NCBI GenBank assembly: GCA_037447655.1 | Contig: JBBHKE010000731.1 | Location: 126,001-138,657, forward strand | Direction: 5' to 3' | Length of the DNA: 12,657 nt | Source of the DNA: Zygnema cylindricum | Taxonomy: Eukaryota; Streptophyta; Zygnematophyceae; Zygnematales; Zygnemataceae | Part shown: positions 1-8,661 of the stretch, in pieces | Numbering within the stretch: position 1 is the stretch's first letter | Layout: every line of letters starts with the position of its first letter | Made by a program: the position numbers and the translations under genes | Notes under the pieces: model-generated | Database searches by the model: none | The model's input: only the letters and a program-made list of their open reading frames with translations | What the model was told of the DNA's origin: nothing

Positions 1-169
1 ACATATAGGGTTTGACAAATATATAAACTGTTAGGCATGAACTAAATCAATTAACATAAACCATAGACGTCGTTCATTGATACAGTTTTGTAAAGTACAG
101 AGTAGGTACGATTCCGAAATTGATATCGCGCATTTTGTTTCAAAAGCGAAACAAATATCGCGCAACAAT

Positions 170-690
170 TTATGACAGCTGCGATTAAAACCCGGTATTG
201 ATCAGACGACCGCGAAGGATGACGAGATCGCGGAATAAGATTTTGGCGGTTCTCGGTCACCGCCACATTGATTGATACGTGGCGCGCCCACATTCGATTA
301 CGACATCTCTAAGATTACAGGAACAAATCCAGATATGATATGTTTCGACTAGTTGGCCATGTCGAACAATGGTCGTACAGAAAGTACACCGACACCTGTA
401 CATTTCTATACGACACAGTATTTTGATTAGTATCGTACTTCAGTAGATAGAGTTTTAGAGAGAGATAGGACTTAGGAAAATTTGGTAGATATGACCCTCT
501 CTCCTAGAGAGCTTCTATACCAAATGTCAACTTTTACCCTCCATAACTTACTCGTCAGGGGAGAAAATTCAGAGATTATTTTTGGTATCGACTCAAGGGA
601 GTCTTGCGTTCACAAGGGTAGGGGTGGTCAGAGTTTTTGTATGCCAGGTTGGAAGTTATTCTTGCTGAAAAACAAAGGGGACAGGGTTAT
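170..690 (+). repeat. Diverged relic LTR of the same lineage as the LTRs at 1408 and 3554
   Basis: This stretch aligns in order with the two LTRs downstream. Shared landmarks are the TGGCGG...CCGCCA inverted repeat (244-265), the TACGTGGC block, the GTAC-rich block around 380-415, the TTTAGAGAG/GGACTTAG block (about 453-478), the CTCTCCTAGAGAGC block (about 498-514) and GACTCAAGGGAGTC (about 590-603). Similarity fades after GCCAGGTTGG (about 642-651), with only weak matches to about 690. The TATAAAAGG box of the other two copies is damaged here. No matching partner LTR or gag follows; the sequence runs directly into an integrase fragment, so I infer an old, internally deleted copia insertion. 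The left limit is approximate. A 111-codon frame at 482-817 crosses the relic and the integrase fragment and is judged a chance open frame. Confidence 0.72.
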
Positions 691-711
691 CTTAGAGGCT
701 TCGTGTGAGCT

Positions 712-1037
712 ACCTACTTTGAGAACCTATGGAGATCATCAGAGTTCTATGCTGAAGGAAAAGCACGCCGATTACCTTTTCAACAAACCGCCACCTATAT
801 TAAAGAAAAGGTTTTAGATTTGCTACCCACGGATATTTGGGAACCGAATAAAGTGCCATCATCAAGAGGAAAAGATTTATGATGACCATCATCGATGATT
901 CGTCTCGGTACCCAAGGGTGTTTTTTTTTAAAAACAAATCAGAGGCTCTGGAATATTTTAACCAATACAAGGAATGGAGTGAAAAACTCAATGAAACTGT
1001 TGATTTTTGGGGTTTTTCTAGGTCTATATTAGGATAG
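712..1037 (+). pseudogene. Ty1/copia integrase core fragment, frameshifted
   Basis: Two adjacent frames give a recognisable copia-type pol segment. From about 712 to 879 frame 1 reads GKARRLPF (the usual GK-x-x-R-x-PF segment before the core) followed by LLPTDIWEP, whose Asp matches the first catalytic Asp of the DDE integrase core. VPSSRGKDL follows. Near 876-882 the reading shifts to frame 3 and continues as MTIIDDSSRYPRVFFF, then KNKSEALEYFNQYKEWSEKL, matching the family's IDDYSRY and KNKSEA-F-Y segments. The match fades after about 1000 and stops at 1035-1037. The second Asp (SDRGGE region), the catalytic Glu, reverse transcriptase and RNase H are absent. It directly follows a relic LTR, so gag and protease have been deleted. 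It cannot encode a working enzyme. Identification rests on motif order only, but the motifs are distinctive. Confidence 0.8.
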
Positions 1038-1407
1038 AAAATTGCCGAGGCAGTTTGCCTCTTACTCCCCTCTCCAAGCCCCCATACTTGTTGTAGTCAC
1101 TGAAGGCTGGATAAGCAGCTAGAGCCATGGCTGCCTAAGCTCACTAGAGAAGACAAGGGGGGAATTAGGTAGATTTACCAAAAGGTACTTTACGGACCCG
1201 AAAATTGATCTTGGTACCTGCAGTTCGTCAAGTCACCCGTAGCCGGTAGCTTTGTCCGTTTAGTGTAGGACTAGTGCTAAGGTATATTCGGTTTGATACG
1301 TATTTAAACATATACACGTAGGTTTTTCCATTTAACTAGATTACATTTTATAGGGCATAAAAACAGTTTTACTATTAGTACGGAACAAAACAAATAGTAC
1401 GGACATT
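1038..1407. other. Unassigned spacer between the integrase relic and the gag-only element
   Basis: No coding region or known element is visible. It contains short palindromes: GAGGCA-GTT-TGCCTC at 1047-1061 and AGCCATGGCT at 1123-1132. AGTACGGA occurs twice just before the LTR start. It may be host sequence or decayed element. Confidence 0.5.
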
Positions 1408-2133
1408 TGTTTCAACGGTCCATTTTAAATACCGATATAAATCGGACGGCCGTGGTTAGCGCCGGCTTCCCGCAAAGGACAATTTGGCGGTTTGCGGACT
1501 CCGCCACTTTAGATGTTACGTGGCAACATAGTACGGTTTATAGAATCTTCGGAATGGAAGACAAAAAATATAGATGTGACAAATGTCGCATTATGGTGAC
1601 GCCGTACACCGTCCGTACAAAAAGTACTCCGACATATGTACTTTATTGTACGGTACAGTCTTGTGATTGGTCAATACCTCAATACTAGTGGGTTTAGAGA
1701 GGGGTTTAGGACTTAGAATATTTTGGGTAGGTAGCCGCCTCTCCTAGGGAGCATCTTGTATAAAAGGCAAACTTTGGCCAGCCATAAAAAATAATTTACT
1801 TAACCATTTTCAGTGATTCTTTTTGCTGCCGACTCTGGGGAGTCCAGGCTACACTAGGGTCTAGTCATTTAGAGTTATTGCCTGCCAGAGTGGCTGTATT
1901 TCTAAGGGAAAGTCAAAGTGGGTGAATGTGTCCAAATCTCATATTCTAACTTTGCATTCTGTGGTGGAATTGAACACACATAAAGTCTTATTTCACAGGG
2001 GTGAAGCTGTAATGGGGTTTTGATTGTCAAGGGGTTAATCATTTCGGTTTATATAAACTTGAAGTGAGCACTATCTACATTAGCTTATTTTGATATGCGA
2101 ATTCTATGTGGCAATGGAGCCCATATAATTTCA
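1408..2133 (+). repeat. 5' LTR of the gag-only element
   Basis: Aligns over its whole length with 3554-4281. Over the first roughly 375 positions I count about 40 differences, mostly transitions. The start is placed at a TG (1408-1409) and the end at TTTCA (2133), giving a TG...CA repeat; exact sequence agreement with the other copy starts at 1410. Internal marks are the ACGGCCGT palindrome (1446-1453), the TGGCGG...CCGCCA inverted repeat (1485-1506), a cluster of GTAC sites (about 1604-1655), a TATAAAAGG box (1759-1767) and a second TATATAAA box (2050-2057). The gag start codon lies only five bases beyond the LTR end, unusually close for a copia element, which suggests that a leader was deleted or the boundary is misjudged. 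Confidence 0.85.
1759..1767 (+). promoter_or_regulatory. TATA box candidate in the 5' LTR
   Basis: TATAAAAGG is a strong plant TATA-type sequence near the middle of the LTR, where a U3/R boundary would be expected. It is conserved at 3906-3914 in the 3' LTR. A second candidate, TATATAAA, lies at 2050-2057 (4198-4205 in the 3' LTR), about 80 bases before the LTR end. Both are intact in both LTRs. Sequence alone does not say which one sets the transcript start. Confidence 0.5.
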
Positions 2134-2137
2134 GGTA

Positions 2138-3574
2138 ATGGGCCCACCATCTAGGGTGCCCATGTTTGATGGAACATATTTCACTTATTGGGAGTTCACA
2201 ATGGAGGGATTGCTTTTCGAAAAGCACTTATGGGGAATTGTTTCAGGACAAGTGAGGTGTCCACCACCGGGCTTTGGAGGAACTCACTATGGAGAATCAT
2301 ATGGGGCTTTCCAGAAAACCAATCGGAGTAAGGATGCAACGGAAGGTGAAAGGAAAATCATTACCATGGATCGGGGAAAAAAAGAGAAGGATAAACGAAC
2401 ACCTATGGTGAAGGGAGCTAGGTTCTCTGCTATGGTTCCACTTGTGGAGGTTATAACTGAACCAAAAAGTGAAGAAAATGATAGAAAAATTTGGGAATAT
2501 TAAATAACTAAAGCAAAACATCTCATACTTATATATGTGTCTAAGTCCATAGCTATCCCTCTTTTAAATATATCATAGTCTTCGGAAATCTGGGAATCAC
2601 TAATTTAGGTTTATAAGACTAAAACTATACAGAGGCAGCAATTAGTTAAACAAGAAATAGAGGCCTATGTTTATAAAGGCCGTAGCATGATAGAGTTTTG
2701 CAATGATATTGCTGCATTATATGTTAAGCTTGCTAGTGCGAGATATGTAGAATCTAAGGAGAGAAAGATTAATACACTAATCATGAAGCTTCCAGATGAG
2801 TACGAAGACATCATTTACCGTATACAGGAAATGGATGGCTCCTCGTGGACTTGGAGCATTACCATAGGGATAATTTTTGTGAGGGAAAGCACTTTGGAGC
2901 TTCGTCAGGGAAGTGACAGGGTGACTGCATTTACAGTTGGTGGTGACTTACGGAAGCGTGATGTGAGGAATGGCGGTGACGAGCGGAAGCGTGATGAGAG
3001 GAAGAATGACAAAGGTAAACCTTATCGAGACTTCGGTGGAAAGAGAGGGAGAGGAAAAGAAAGGGGAGCTTTAAAAAAGGGGGTTTGCTTCGCTTGTAGG
3101 AAACCGGGTCACTATATGGAGGAGTGTCTTTGTTTGGAAGAACTTAGAAGTTGGTATGTGAATGAGGAGGAAGAAGGGGAAAAGGAGAAAGAGTATGAAG
3201 AAATTTTGGAGCATCTTCACATCGGTAGAATAGAGAAGAGAGAAAAGCACACAGAAATTCCACGAAAGCAACAATGTGCTTTTGGAGGTATAAGGGAAGT
3301 AAAGAGAGAGGAGGTACTTGAGGATGTCAAGGAGTGTAGAGTGTTTGACTTAGAGATGAGAATGTCAAATTTAGGGTCCATGAGTGAAAAAGGGAAAAAT
3401 CAAAATATTGAGGATATTTTTATAGATATTTTGGAAACAGAAAACTGGTCGAAAGGGGAGACTACAACGGACTCCGAGGAAAGGGGAGAAATAAATCTAG
3501 AGGGGGTTTTAAAGGATAAGGGAGAAGAGGAATATTTAATGAAAGGTTTAGGGGATTTCGACGGTCCGTATTAA
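2138..3574 (+). pseudogene. gag: Copia-type gag (capsid/nucleocapsid) with CCHC zinc knuckle and charged tail, three internal stops
   Basis: One frame runs through 2138-3574 (479 codons including the final stop), broken by TAA at 2501, TAG at 2576 and TAG at 2606. The N-terminal part has the copia gag signature FDGTYFTYWEFTMEGLL followed by HLWGIVSG. Across the broken stretch the frame still reads IWEY, then EIWESL, then the UBN2-like heptad region and KLPDEYEDIIYRI, so the stops look like point decay and not frameshifts. A basic RK/RD-rich stretch follows, containing an 11-codon near-repeat (cggaagcgtgatg at 2951 and 2984). Next is a zinc knuckle CFACRKPGHYMEEC (C-x2-C-x4-H-x4-C, bases 3086-3127). 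About 150 codons after the knuckle are rich in Glu and Lys with no protease motif; the last few codons read into the 3' LTR. An intact gag of this family would assemble RNA-packaging particles in the cytoplasm. ATG 2138 is the first start; an in-frame stop lies just upstream (2126-2128). Confidence 0.82.
3541..3555 (+). other. Polypurine tract candidate
   Basis: GAAAGGTTTAGGGGA directly abuts the point where LTR similarity begins. A purine-rich run at this place primes plus-strand synthesis in LTR retrotransposons. It is interrupted by TTT, so the fit is only fair, and it overlaps the end of the gag frame. Confidence 0.45.
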
Positions 3575-4281
3575 ATACAGATATAAATCGGACGGCCGTG
3601 GTTAGCGTCGGCTTCGCGGAAAGGACAATTTGGCGGGGTGCGGACTCCGCCACTTTAGATGACACGTGGCAACATCATACGGGTTTACGGAATATTCGGA
3701 ACGGAAGACAAAAAATCTGGATATGACAAATGTCGCATTATGGCGACGTCGTACATTGTCCGTACAGAAAGTACTCTGACATCGGTACTTTATTGTACAG
3801 TACAGTCTTGTGATTGGTTAGTACCTCAGTACTAGGGGGTTTAGAGAGAGGTTTAGGACTTATAATATTTTGGGTAGGTAGCCGCCTCTCCCAGAGAGCA
3901 TCTTGTATAAAAGGCAAACTTAGGCCAGCCATAAAAATCAATTTACTTAACCATTTTCAGTGATTTTTTTTGCTGCCGACTCAAGGGAGTCCAGGCTAAA
4001 CAAGGTTTAAGACAGTCAGAGTTATTGCCTGCCAGGGTGGCTTCATTTCTAAGGGAAAGTCAAAGTGGGTGAATGTGTCCAAATCTCATATTCTAACTTT
4101 GCATACTGTGGTGGAATTGAGCACACAAAAAATCTTATTTCACAAGGGTGAAGCTCTAATGGGATTCTGATTGTCAAGGGGGTCAATCATTTGGGTTTAT
4201 ATAAACTTGGATTCGGCACTATCTAGATTAGCTTATTTTGATCTGCAAATTCTGTGTGGCAATGGAGCCCATAAAATTCCA
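3554..4281 (+). repeat. 3' LTR of the gag-only element
   Basis: Direct repeat of 1408-2133 with the same order of landmarks: ACGGCCGT (3592-3599), TGGCGG...CCGCCA (3631-3652), the GTAC cluster, TATAAAAGG (3906-3914), TATATAAA (4198-4205) and the final GGCAATGGAGCCCATA block. Its first two bases are GA where the other copy has TG, so agreement really starts at 3556. Similarity ends at the TTCCAG/TTTCAG point (4282). The next roughly 220 bases are T-rich with no counterpart after the 5' LTR. Confidence 0.85.
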
Positions 4282-5305
4282 GTGCTTAATTTGTCGTGTT
4301 ATTAATTTATCTTCTTCCTTGTTCATTAATTAAGCTTGTTTTTTAAACATAGAGAATTGTTTTCTTTAGCTTCGTGTTTTCTAATTGATCGATCTTATTG
4401 CCTCTTTTTTTGAATCTCAACAAGCAAGAGATCGGGTGCTATAAGGATCGAAACTCTGGGATTGACCTTAAAGAGAGTGGATCTGAAGCCTTCTTTTTTT
4501 AGTAAAAGATGTAGTAATCGTACGGATTTTCTTACTTCAAGATGCAATGGGGGTATATGTCCGGAATTTCAACCTTGTTTGGGACGTTTTCTAGAAAAAA
4601 TTGATGCATGTTAGAGTAACAATATGTTGGGGGAAAAGGACAAATGGAAAAATGAATCGGAGGAACGAGTGGCTATGGGAGGACAAGTTTATGTTTAACA
4701 TTCGGTTTATGCCAACAATTTTGGCTACTCTATGAATATAATGTTTCATTTTGATCGAGGAGGGTGCGCTTGGGACACACATTCTCCAGCCGAGATGACA
4801 ATTTTTTTTCTGTTATTTCAGTTTTTTTGTATGTGAGTTTTTTTTTTAATTACTGTTCAGAACGTTTCGAGTTTGTTTTTACCTTTTTTACCCTCCTTTT
4901 CTCCCTCGGAAAAAAAAACTATACAACAAAAACAAGAAAAAGATATGAGGATTCTCGCACGTAGAAACAACGTTGGCGAGTTGTTGTATTCATTTTCGAA
5001 CATGGTAGCAAATGTTAATATTATTAAGATGTTACCATATTAATTTTGGTAAAATGGTCTATATAACACTTGATTGGATGCCAAATGTTAAATAAGTCAA
5101 GAAAAGTGTAAGGTTATAATCCTTTTTGACAAATGTCCCCATCTTTCAAACATAAGAAAAAATCTTGTTTATGTATTTACTTTCTCCGTTTTTTTTTTAG
5201 GGGATCTTTTCCTTTTCCAATTTCTTTTTATTTACGAGTTGTACAACTTTCAACCAGATACCAAGGTTGTCTTCTTCAAAGAATGTGTCAATTTTGCCCA
5301 TTATT
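4282..5305. other. AT-rich sequence without a recognisable gene
   Basis: T-rich tracts (4283-4500 and 4790-4930) and an A-rich stretch near 4910-4945 are present, but no convincing coding region. The first part could be retrotransposon leader or U5 sequence missing from the other LTR, or simply flanking DNA. ATGGTA and TACCAT at about 5002 and 5033 form a weak inverted pair. Confidence 0.5.
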
Positions 5306-5325
5306 ATGGTAAAAAAATTTACCAT
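5306..5325. repeat. Short perfect inverted repeat (hairpin)
   Basis: ATGGTAAA at 5306-5313 and TTTACCAT at 5318-5325 pair perfectly around four A. No T-run or gene context gives it a role. Confidence 0.4.
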
Positions 5326-5721
5326 TTTTTTTTGGAATTGGTTCCCGCGCTTGTGGAATCCATGGACATTTTACAAAAAAATCCCAACATTCCTGTCGTG
5401 TAACGATACGGGTGAAAATGCAACCCACCGTTATTAATGTGGACTTATAAAATCATCACCAGGGTGGTTGTCGGTCTCCATCGGTGTGGGTAATTGTTGA
5501 ACACCAACACCATAATTAGTGTGGATTAGGTGAACCAACACTGTAACTACACCGCCGATTTACACAGCATTACTGAATTATGAGTGTTAACATTTTATTA
5601 GAGTTAACGAAAGTAAATTCTTTGTGCCACGTGCTTCATGGTGGGCTAGTGATCTAAATAATGTTTCTAAGCCAATTTATGGTTTTTGGGTAAAAAAAAA
5701 AGCACTGGAAATATAGAGTGA
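5326..5721. other. AT-rich sequence with imperfect CCAC/GTGG palindromes
   Basis: No gene is seen. Several loosely palindromic pieces with a central AATTA/ATTAA core occur near 5425-5445 and 5500-5525, possibly decayed element ends. Confidence 0.35.
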
Positions 5722-5750
5722 TAAACTCTAATAGCGATGGGAAGTGTTAT
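5722..5750 (-). repeat. Isolated TIR-like fragment of the 8467/11801 element family
   Basis: ATAAACTCTAATAGCGAT followed by GGGAAGTGTT resembles, on the same strand, the right ends of the elements at 8467-10262 and 11801-12031 (AACACTAATAGCGAT-type core followed by CAC-GTGT). No left partner was found nearby, so this is a remnant or a chance match. Confidence 0.35.
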
Positions 5751-6573
5751 GATTAGGTGAACATTGCACATAATAAGTTTGGATTTCTTCAATAGGCCCA
5801 GTCCACTTAAATTTATCTGGACCTTTTTAATTAATACCATGCAACATGATTAGAAAGGATATTTTTTTTTTTTTTGTTTTTCTAAATCCACACATTTTTC
5901 TGTTATCTTTCCAAAATTGTCACATTGAGTGAAAATCCTGCGATTGGCAAAATATTTTTATATAAACACCCCAATTAGTGTGGCTTTAATGGACATTTTG
6001 TGGCACATGTATAAAATTATCAATAAAGGATTTTTATCAAGCATTTATTTATCTTATGATAATTCTCGAGAGTTTGGGTGCTTTAGGTATAACAAAAACG
6101 GTAAATTAAACCTCTTTTTTTAGCGTGCTTTTCGTGCTTTTGTACTTTCTATATCATATTATTGTTTTGTTTTTTAAATTGGTATATATGATTTGTATTT
6201 TTGGCGGATCGTTTGTAGTGTTTTACGATCAGTAATTTGGGATCTGTTATATTTGGAGATCAAATAAAAGAATTGAACTTTTACGAAGTCCAACAGTCGG
6301 AGCTTCTTTTTTGGGAAAAATTGTATTACATAAGCTTGAACTTTGTCTTTGGATCTAATTGTGCATCATTTTTCAACCCTACAATGGACCTTTTCTCTCT
6401 CTCTATTTTTTTCTCTCTTCTTTTTGTTACTCTTCCTTCGCTTCTTTTTAGAAAACGTGGCTTGAAACTCATCGCTGCTACCAAATTTAACCATGTTAGC
6501 AAAAAACGTCAATAAATGGGTCAAATATATTTTTCTTCCAATGTGTTCAGCAAGTTTCAAATATGTACGTTTC
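5751..6573. other. AT-rich sequence, no supported gene
   Basis: Contains a long T-run (about 5862-5880) and a pyrimidine-rich CT stretch near 6388-6440. Open frames here are short, of simple composition and lack recognisable domains. Confidence 0.5.
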
Positions 6574-6613
6574 AATTCAGAAAAATATGTAGTTAATTCA
6601 GAAAAATATGTAG
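6574..6613. repeat. 21-bp tandem repeat, two copies
   Basis: AATTCAGAAAAATATGTAG is repeated at 6574 and 6595. A looser third unit just upstream ends in AATATGTACG (about 6560-6569). Confidence 0.65.
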
Positions 6614-6749
6614 GTTGCAACTGCCGCTGAAACGAAAATAAAACCGTCTGCGATTTAATTCGAACGGGTGATAGCAACTCTAATATACGTTCAGTATTTA
6701 TTGCTACAACATGGTTCATGGGTGTGAGAGTGTAGAATGTTGAAATTGT

Positions 6750-6820
6750 TGAGCCAGCCGGGAACCGAACCCGAGTCTGTACCGTGGCAGTGAACTGTTC
6801 CACCACTAGACCACTCGCAC
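6750..6820 (-). tRNA. tRNA-Gly(GCC)-like gene, probably a pseudogene
   Basis: Read on the minus strand this is 71 bases including the discriminator. It closely follows plant nuclear tRNA-Gly(GCC): A-box-like TGGTCTAGTGG, anticodon loop CTGCCAC with GCC, then GGTACAGAC and T-arm TCGGG-TTCGGTT-CCCGG. Faults suggest decay. The acceptor stem (GTGCGAG with CTGGCTC) has mismatches at pairs 2-71 and 5-68. The anticodon stem (GTTCA with GGTAC) has two non-pairs. The T-loop has G at the normally invariant A58, which also alters the B box. CCAATCAC lies directly upstream, like the CAA motif of plant tRNA genes, but no T-run terminator follows closely. It could also be the head of a tRNA-derived SINE, but no SINE tail or target duplication was found. 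Confidence 0.72.
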
Positions 6821-6917
6821 GTGATTGGTCATTTGGACGTAATTACTAAATTTGTTTCTTTATAATTTTCCCACAGAGTTGTAAATTTTAAATTGAAAAA
6901 TTGTAATTGCAAGTTTG

Positions 6918-6954
6918 GTCAATTGGAGGAATGTCTGATTGTCAATTGGAGGAA
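6918..6954. repeat. Short direct repeat, two copies
   Basis: GTCAATTGGAGGAA occurs at 6918-6931 and 6941-6954, spaced 23 bp apart. No role is apparent. Confidence 0.5.
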
Positions 6955-7894
6955 TTGTCGTGATGAAAAACACAAGCACAAGAACTTCATGATTATCAAT
7001 GCATTTGATGATTAAAAGTGTGAAGTGGGATACTTTTCTTATTGTGAAGCGTTCATTTAGAGACAATAAATGTAGTGTTGTTGACTATCGCTCAGCGTCG
7101 AACCACAAAATTAAAATTTGGTGTGGAAGACACTGGAATCGGGACAGTTGTCACGTCAAGGACGTGGAATAGAATTGACGAATTCCGGTTAAAAATTTGC
7201 TCATAAAAAAAACTCTATTAGGGACAAACTCTTAGTGCGGACATGACAAATCACCGCAGTTACTGTGGCTTCAATTAGGTGTGATGTATAATAGTGCTAG
7301 GCAGGCGGATTGTGTCAACACACATCCACTCTATTATATGTATTTCTTCACCCTACCTTGTGTTGGGCCTATTTTGTTCTACAATCGTCAAGTAAAGTTT
7401 CATTGAAATTAAATAGCCACAAGAGATTCTTAACGTGACCCAATTTTTTGTGGAAATACTCCATTTGATAATATACTTCCGTAAAAACTGGTGGTCTGAA
7501 TTTTAAATGATTTAGCGAACAACAGGATAGCCTATTACTTTAAACTCAAAAAATTTCATAGATTCTATACCCCTAAGTCGTCCCTAAAGCAATATAGATA
7601 TAAATGAAAAAACTGAAGACGACTTTGTACATTACCTTAGAAGGTTCATATATAATGGAAATCTGAGGTATACTAGAAAAATAAAAGAGAAAGTTATCTC
7701 ACGTCGAGCTCCATTTGTTAATGTGACTCACACCAGATTCAAATTCTATGTCAAGTTACACCACACAAAGTTTGGCAAATGGTGAACCAATTAATAATAA
7801 CTAACCAGTAATAATTATATCAATAGTTAACCAAATAAGGGTAAATACATCGCGTAATCATTTTTTAATGTTAATCTTTGTTTTTTGCCACAAA
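6955..7894. other. AT-rich sequence, no supported gene
   Basis: Only short open frames without domain features. A few GTGTGG/AATTAG motifs echo those near 5500, but no paired ends could be drawn. Confidence 0.5.
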
Positions 7895-8021
7895 AAACAT
7901 TTTTTCTTGTGCACACGTGTCGAATGTTGAATGCGGCGGTTCTATTAGAAAGGTAATGATGATCTTACATTCTAGGTGGCAGTCTCCAATCGTAAATTGG
8001 GCACGTGTGCACAAAGAAAAG
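7895..8021. repeat. Inverted repeat of about 20 bp carrying ACGTG cores
   Basis: TTGTGCACACGTG (7907-7919) pairs perfectly with CACGTGTGCACAA (8002-8014). With one indel the arms continue into a TTTTC-type run on the left and its complement GAAAAG on the right. The 82-bp spacer shows no gene. Each arm contains a G-box/ABRE-like core (ACGTGT or CACGTG), known in plants as bZIP and bHLH binding cores. A 74-codon frame (7878-8102) crosses both arms and is not supported as a gene. It may be a small foldback element. Confidence 0.6.
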
Positions 8022-8466
8022 TTGATTAAAGTGGTGAAAAAAACCATCGACGCTAATACCGATACGCAGTGGAGTTCACGTAAGAATCTTGCCTACTATT
8101 AATTTTACTTTAGATATGGAAATAAAACTAATGTTCTTGTGTATTATTTTTTTCAATCATGGTTTTGTGGCCATGTCTTATTTTGATGGTTTGGTGGCAG
8201 TTCTTCGCCACCATTTGTATTGTGGAGCACAAGAAATTCAAATTAACTTGTGGCAAATTTTATGTTAAGAGAGTACTCGTCTCATCAAATAATATTTTTG
8301 GGGAGTAATAGTTTTATAAATTCCTTTAGTATAAGAACATTATTCGTTTAAACGTTTTCTTCCTTTCAACCAATGAGCCTTTTAACATAACTTTGTAAAT
8401 TAACGTGGTTAATAGATTTCTCAGCGTAAAACAACACAACAACGTAACTGTTTACATAAGTTATAT
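8022..8466. other. AT-rich sequence, no supported gene
   Basis: Nothing beyond a small GGTGGC...GCCACC inverted repeat near 8191-8211. Confidence 0.5.
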
Positions 8467-8661
8467 AATTTACAAAAAAGTACACCGTGTATCGCTATTA
8501 GTGTTTATAATTTTTTTGCCACTTAAAACATCTTAACTGTATACACACCTGTCTAATTTTCACTTTCAGACAGCCAATCAGAAGATGAGAATCTTATCTT
8601 TCAATCGAAACCGTCAAATCCACAATCATAGATTATTTTAAAGGGAAAAATGTTAGGATTA

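Larger units (their letters stand above)
1408..4281 (+). mobile_element. Gag-only, non-autonomous copia-type LTR retrotransposon (TR-GAG-like)
   Basis: Two direct repeats (1408-2133 and 3554-4281) flank an internal region of about 1.42 kb that encodes only a gag-like protein. No protease DTGA-type motif, integrase or reverse transcriptase motif is seen between the gag zinc knuckle and the 3' LTR, and there is no room for them. A purine-rich tract sits just before the 3' LTR. This structure (paired LTRs, gag only, under 4 kb) matches the published plant class TR-GAG, which is thought to rely on an autonomous partner for reverse transcription and integration. The LTRs differ at roughly 11% of positions where counted and gag carries three in-frame stops, so the copy is old and likely inactive. 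No clear 5-bp target duplication was found: ACATT precedes 1408 and GTGCT follows 4281. Exact ends are uncertain by a few bases. Confidence 0.82.

Noticed and set aside
482-817. 111-codon open frame on the plus strand
   Set aside because: It crosses from a relic LTR into an integrase fragment; the real integrase reading is in another frame. No start context or domain supports it.
1405-4293. ATTTG before the 5' LTR (1405-1409) and at 4289-4293 as a target duplication
   Set aside because: The second copy lies seven bases past the end of LTR similarity, so it does not flank the element cleanly; a 5-base match is expected by chance.
6366-6806. 146-codon minus-strand frame
   Set aside because: Its first codons lie within the tRNA-Gly-like sequence and the rest covers tandem repeats and a CT tract; composition is simple and no domain is seen.
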